Assembly (NCBI GenBank): GCA_934504065.1 | Contig: CAKSVQ010000022.1 | Location: 1-23,762 of the forward strand | Origin: an uncultured Dysosmobacter sp. | GTDB lineage: Bacteria > Bacillota > Clostridia > Oscillospirales > Oscillospiraceae | DNA: 23,762 nucleotides | Reading direction: 5' to 3' | Shown here: piece after piece, positions 22,646 through 23,762 of the stretch | How positions within the stretch are numbered: position 1 is the first letter of the stretch | Layout: every line of letters begins with the position of its first letter | Position numbers and translations under genes: made by a program | The notes under the pieces: generated by a model | Databases searched by the model: none | Told to the model about the DNA's origin: nothing | The model's input: only the letters and a program-made list of their open reading frames with translations

Positions 22646-23064
22646 GGGGCCTGCCCATGAGCGGCATCATGGCCGACGAGAAGTGCCGGAGCGTTCTGGG
22701 CTCCGGCAGCCACGCCACCACCTTTGACGCCAACCCGGTCTGCGTGGCGGCGGGCCTGCTGGTGCAGGAGACTCTGACAGACGATTTCCTGAAGGAGGTC
22801 CAGGCCAAGGGGGACTATCTGCGCAGCGCCATTGAGGCCCTGGACCTGCCCTGCTTCGGCAAGACCAGGGGCATGGGCCTGATGATCGGCATCGCCGTCA
22901 GCGATGGGTACAATAAGAGCGAAATCGCTTCCAGGCTCATCGAAAGCGGCCTGCTGGTGCTGACCGCCAGGCCCGGCATGCGGCTGCTGCCGCCCCTGAG
23001 CATCACCAAGGAGGAGATGGACCAGGGCCTTGCTATCATGGCGAAAACCCTGAAAGCCTGCTGA
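22646..23064 (+). pseudogene. argD: C-terminal remnant of argD (acetylornithine aminotransferase)
   Basis: Only the last ~140 residues of this ~390-residue PLP enzyme remain: GGLPMSGIMADEKC, GSHATTFDANPVCVAAGLLV, KTRGMGLMIGI, LVLTARPGMRLLPPLSITKEE. The N-terminal two thirds, including most of the PLP-binding site, is gone. The join with ArgB runs through SDKGIAGGLPMSG, which resembles the normal ArgD segment AKGLGGGLPMSG, so the deletion probably used short homology there. The stop TGA is at 23062-23064. Codon use is like that of its intact neighbours, so decay seems recent. Confidence 0.88.
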
Positions 23065-23249
23065 AATCGGCCGTAAAAATCGGCTTTTAGACGGTTTCTG
23101 CCGCTGTATACAGCTTTGCACAATTTCCACAAACGGACGTTTGTCCGCGTGGAGTGGATTCTACAGGCGTTGACCGAAAACAACGCAAAGTCGTTTAATC
23201 AGCCAAATGCGTATACAATTCCGCTGGATATTTTGTAATGTTATAGCGA

Positions 23250-23278
23250 TTGACAAACGCAGAAAATGCCCTTATGAT
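23250..23278 (+). promoter_or_regulatory. Sigma-A promoter of the receptor lipoprotein gene
   Basis: TTGACA (23250-23255), 17-bp spacer, TATGAT (23273-23278). Start of transcription is expected near 23285. Confidence 0.87.
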
Positions 23279-23289
23279 AAACGCAACAC

Positions 23290-23328
23290 AAAGGCGTGTG
23301 CGCGGGATTTCCCGTTCACACGCCTTTT
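23290..23328 (+). terminator. Terminator-like hairpin in the leader of the receptor gene
   Basis: AAAGGCGTGTG (23290-23300) pairs with CACACGCCTTT (23317-23327), with an inner CGGG/CCCG stem, then TTTTGCTATTTTC. It lies between the promoter and the AAGGAGG site (23348-23354), so it could act as an attenuator, or protect the 5' end of the mRNA. Confidence 0.6.
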
Positions 23329-23361
23329 GCTATTTTCAGACCGAAATAAGGAGGAATCCCG

Positions 23362-23762
23362 ATGAAAAAGAAAAACATGTTATCTATGATGCTGGCCGGC
23401 TGTCTGGCCCTCAGCCTTACCGCCTGCGGCGGAAAATCCGAAAGCAGCGGCGCGTCTGACAACAGCGCGGCATCCGGTGACAGCGGCACCATCACCCTGG
23501 GCATGATCGGCCCCCTGACCGGTAGCGTGGCTGTTTACGGCACCCATATCGAAAACGGTGTGAAGCTGGCCATTGAGGAGATCAATGCCGCCGGCGGCGT
23601 GACCCTCAGCGACGGCGCCCATCAGCTGGCTGTGGAGGTCAAGGATGACCAGGGGGATTCCACCGAGTGCGTCAACGCCATGAATGCCCTGATCTCTGAC
23701 GGCATCCAGCTGGTGGTTGGCTCCGCCACCTCCGGCTGTACCTCCGCCATCACCTCCATTGC
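23362..23762 (+). CDS. Branched-chain amino acid ABC transporter substrate-binding lipoprotein (partial)
   Basis: The first ~134 residues of a periplasmic-binding-type receptor. A signal peptide with lipobox LTAC (residues ~19-22) anchors it outside the membrane. After a Ser/Gly/Ala-rich linker comes TITLGMIGPLTGSVAVYGTHIENGVKLAIEEINAAGG, then LAVEVKDDQGDSTECVNAMNALI and VVGSATSGCTSAITSI, the typical opening of the LivJ/LivK group (Peripla_BP_6) that delivers Leu, Ile, Val or related amides to a LivHMGF permease. The permease genes would lie to the right of the window. AAGGAGG is seven bases before the start. The ligand is not known. Confidence 0.9.
   Translation, partial: MKKKNMLSMMLAGCLALSLTACGGKSESSGASDNSAASGDSGTITLGMIGPLTGSVAVYGTHIENGVKLAIEEINAAGGVTLSDGAHQLAVEVKDDQGDSTECVNAMNALISDGIQLVVGSATSGCTSAITSI

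Larger units (their letters stand above)
23065..23361. other. Intergenic region with receptor-gene promoter and leader hairpin
   Basis: Holds a weak hairpin after argD (GCCG/CGGC, ~23078-23092), the promoter at 23250-23278, and the hairpin at 23290-23328. No gene is seen. Confidence 0.6.

Overview
The window looks like chromosomal (or chromid) DNA of a GC-rich, low-motility clostridial gut bacterium, most likely of the Oscillospiraceae (Flavonifractor / Intestinimonas / Oscillibacter type). The evidence is a Spo0A-type DNA-binding domain, a DnaD-domain protein, strong AGGAGG ribosome sites, a branched-chain-amino-acid type lipoprotein receptor, and the argC-J-B-D gene order typical of Firmicutes. 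This placement is inference from protein style; no rRNA or tRNA gene is present.

Layout. 1-6463 (minus strand): an exopolysaccharide pair (polyprenyl glycosylphosphotransferase cut by the left edge, and an O-antigen-ligase/Wzy-like membrane protein) preceded by a large SF2 helicase with six helicase-associated repeats. 6464-7518 (plus): a structured leader, then a small HTH protein overlapping an orphan Spo0A C-terminal domain protein; two Spo0A-box heptamers lie just upstream. A bidirectional terminator separates these from a convergent DnaD-domain gene (7675-8469, minus). 8470-13911: a complete plasmid-style replication and partition module. It has three 45-46 bp spaced direct repeats, a consensus promoter, parA-parB-small RHH-like gene, a terminator, a fourth copy of the repeat, an AT-rich stretch, then about 18 copies of a 16-bp iteron. 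These form one 22-bp phased block, one exactly 45-bp phased block, and inverted copies running up to the promoter of a Rep_3-type initiator. 14009-18954 (plus): a NagD-like HAD phosphatase, an ECF sigma factor with a 4-nt overlapping membrane anti-sigma-like protein, and three exported proteins. 18955-20340: hairpin-rich DNA and gene remnants. 20369-23064: a heavily decayed argC-argJ-argB-argD cluster with chimeric fusions, an amber codon and frameshifts. 23362-end: the start of a branched-chain amino acid type substrate-binding lipoprotein gene.

How it fits together. Most genes left of about 8.5 kb point left, and everything right of it points right, so the iteron/par module sits at a gene-polarity switch, as expected for an active replication origin. 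The module also has a DnaD-domain protein beside it, and an orphan Spo0A DNA-binding domain close by. The main hypothesis is therefore a working Rep_3/iteron origin with its own ParAB system, either an integrated plasmid or the origin of this replicon. The arginine cluster is probably non-functional, pointing to arginine auxotrophy or to a second copy elsewhere.
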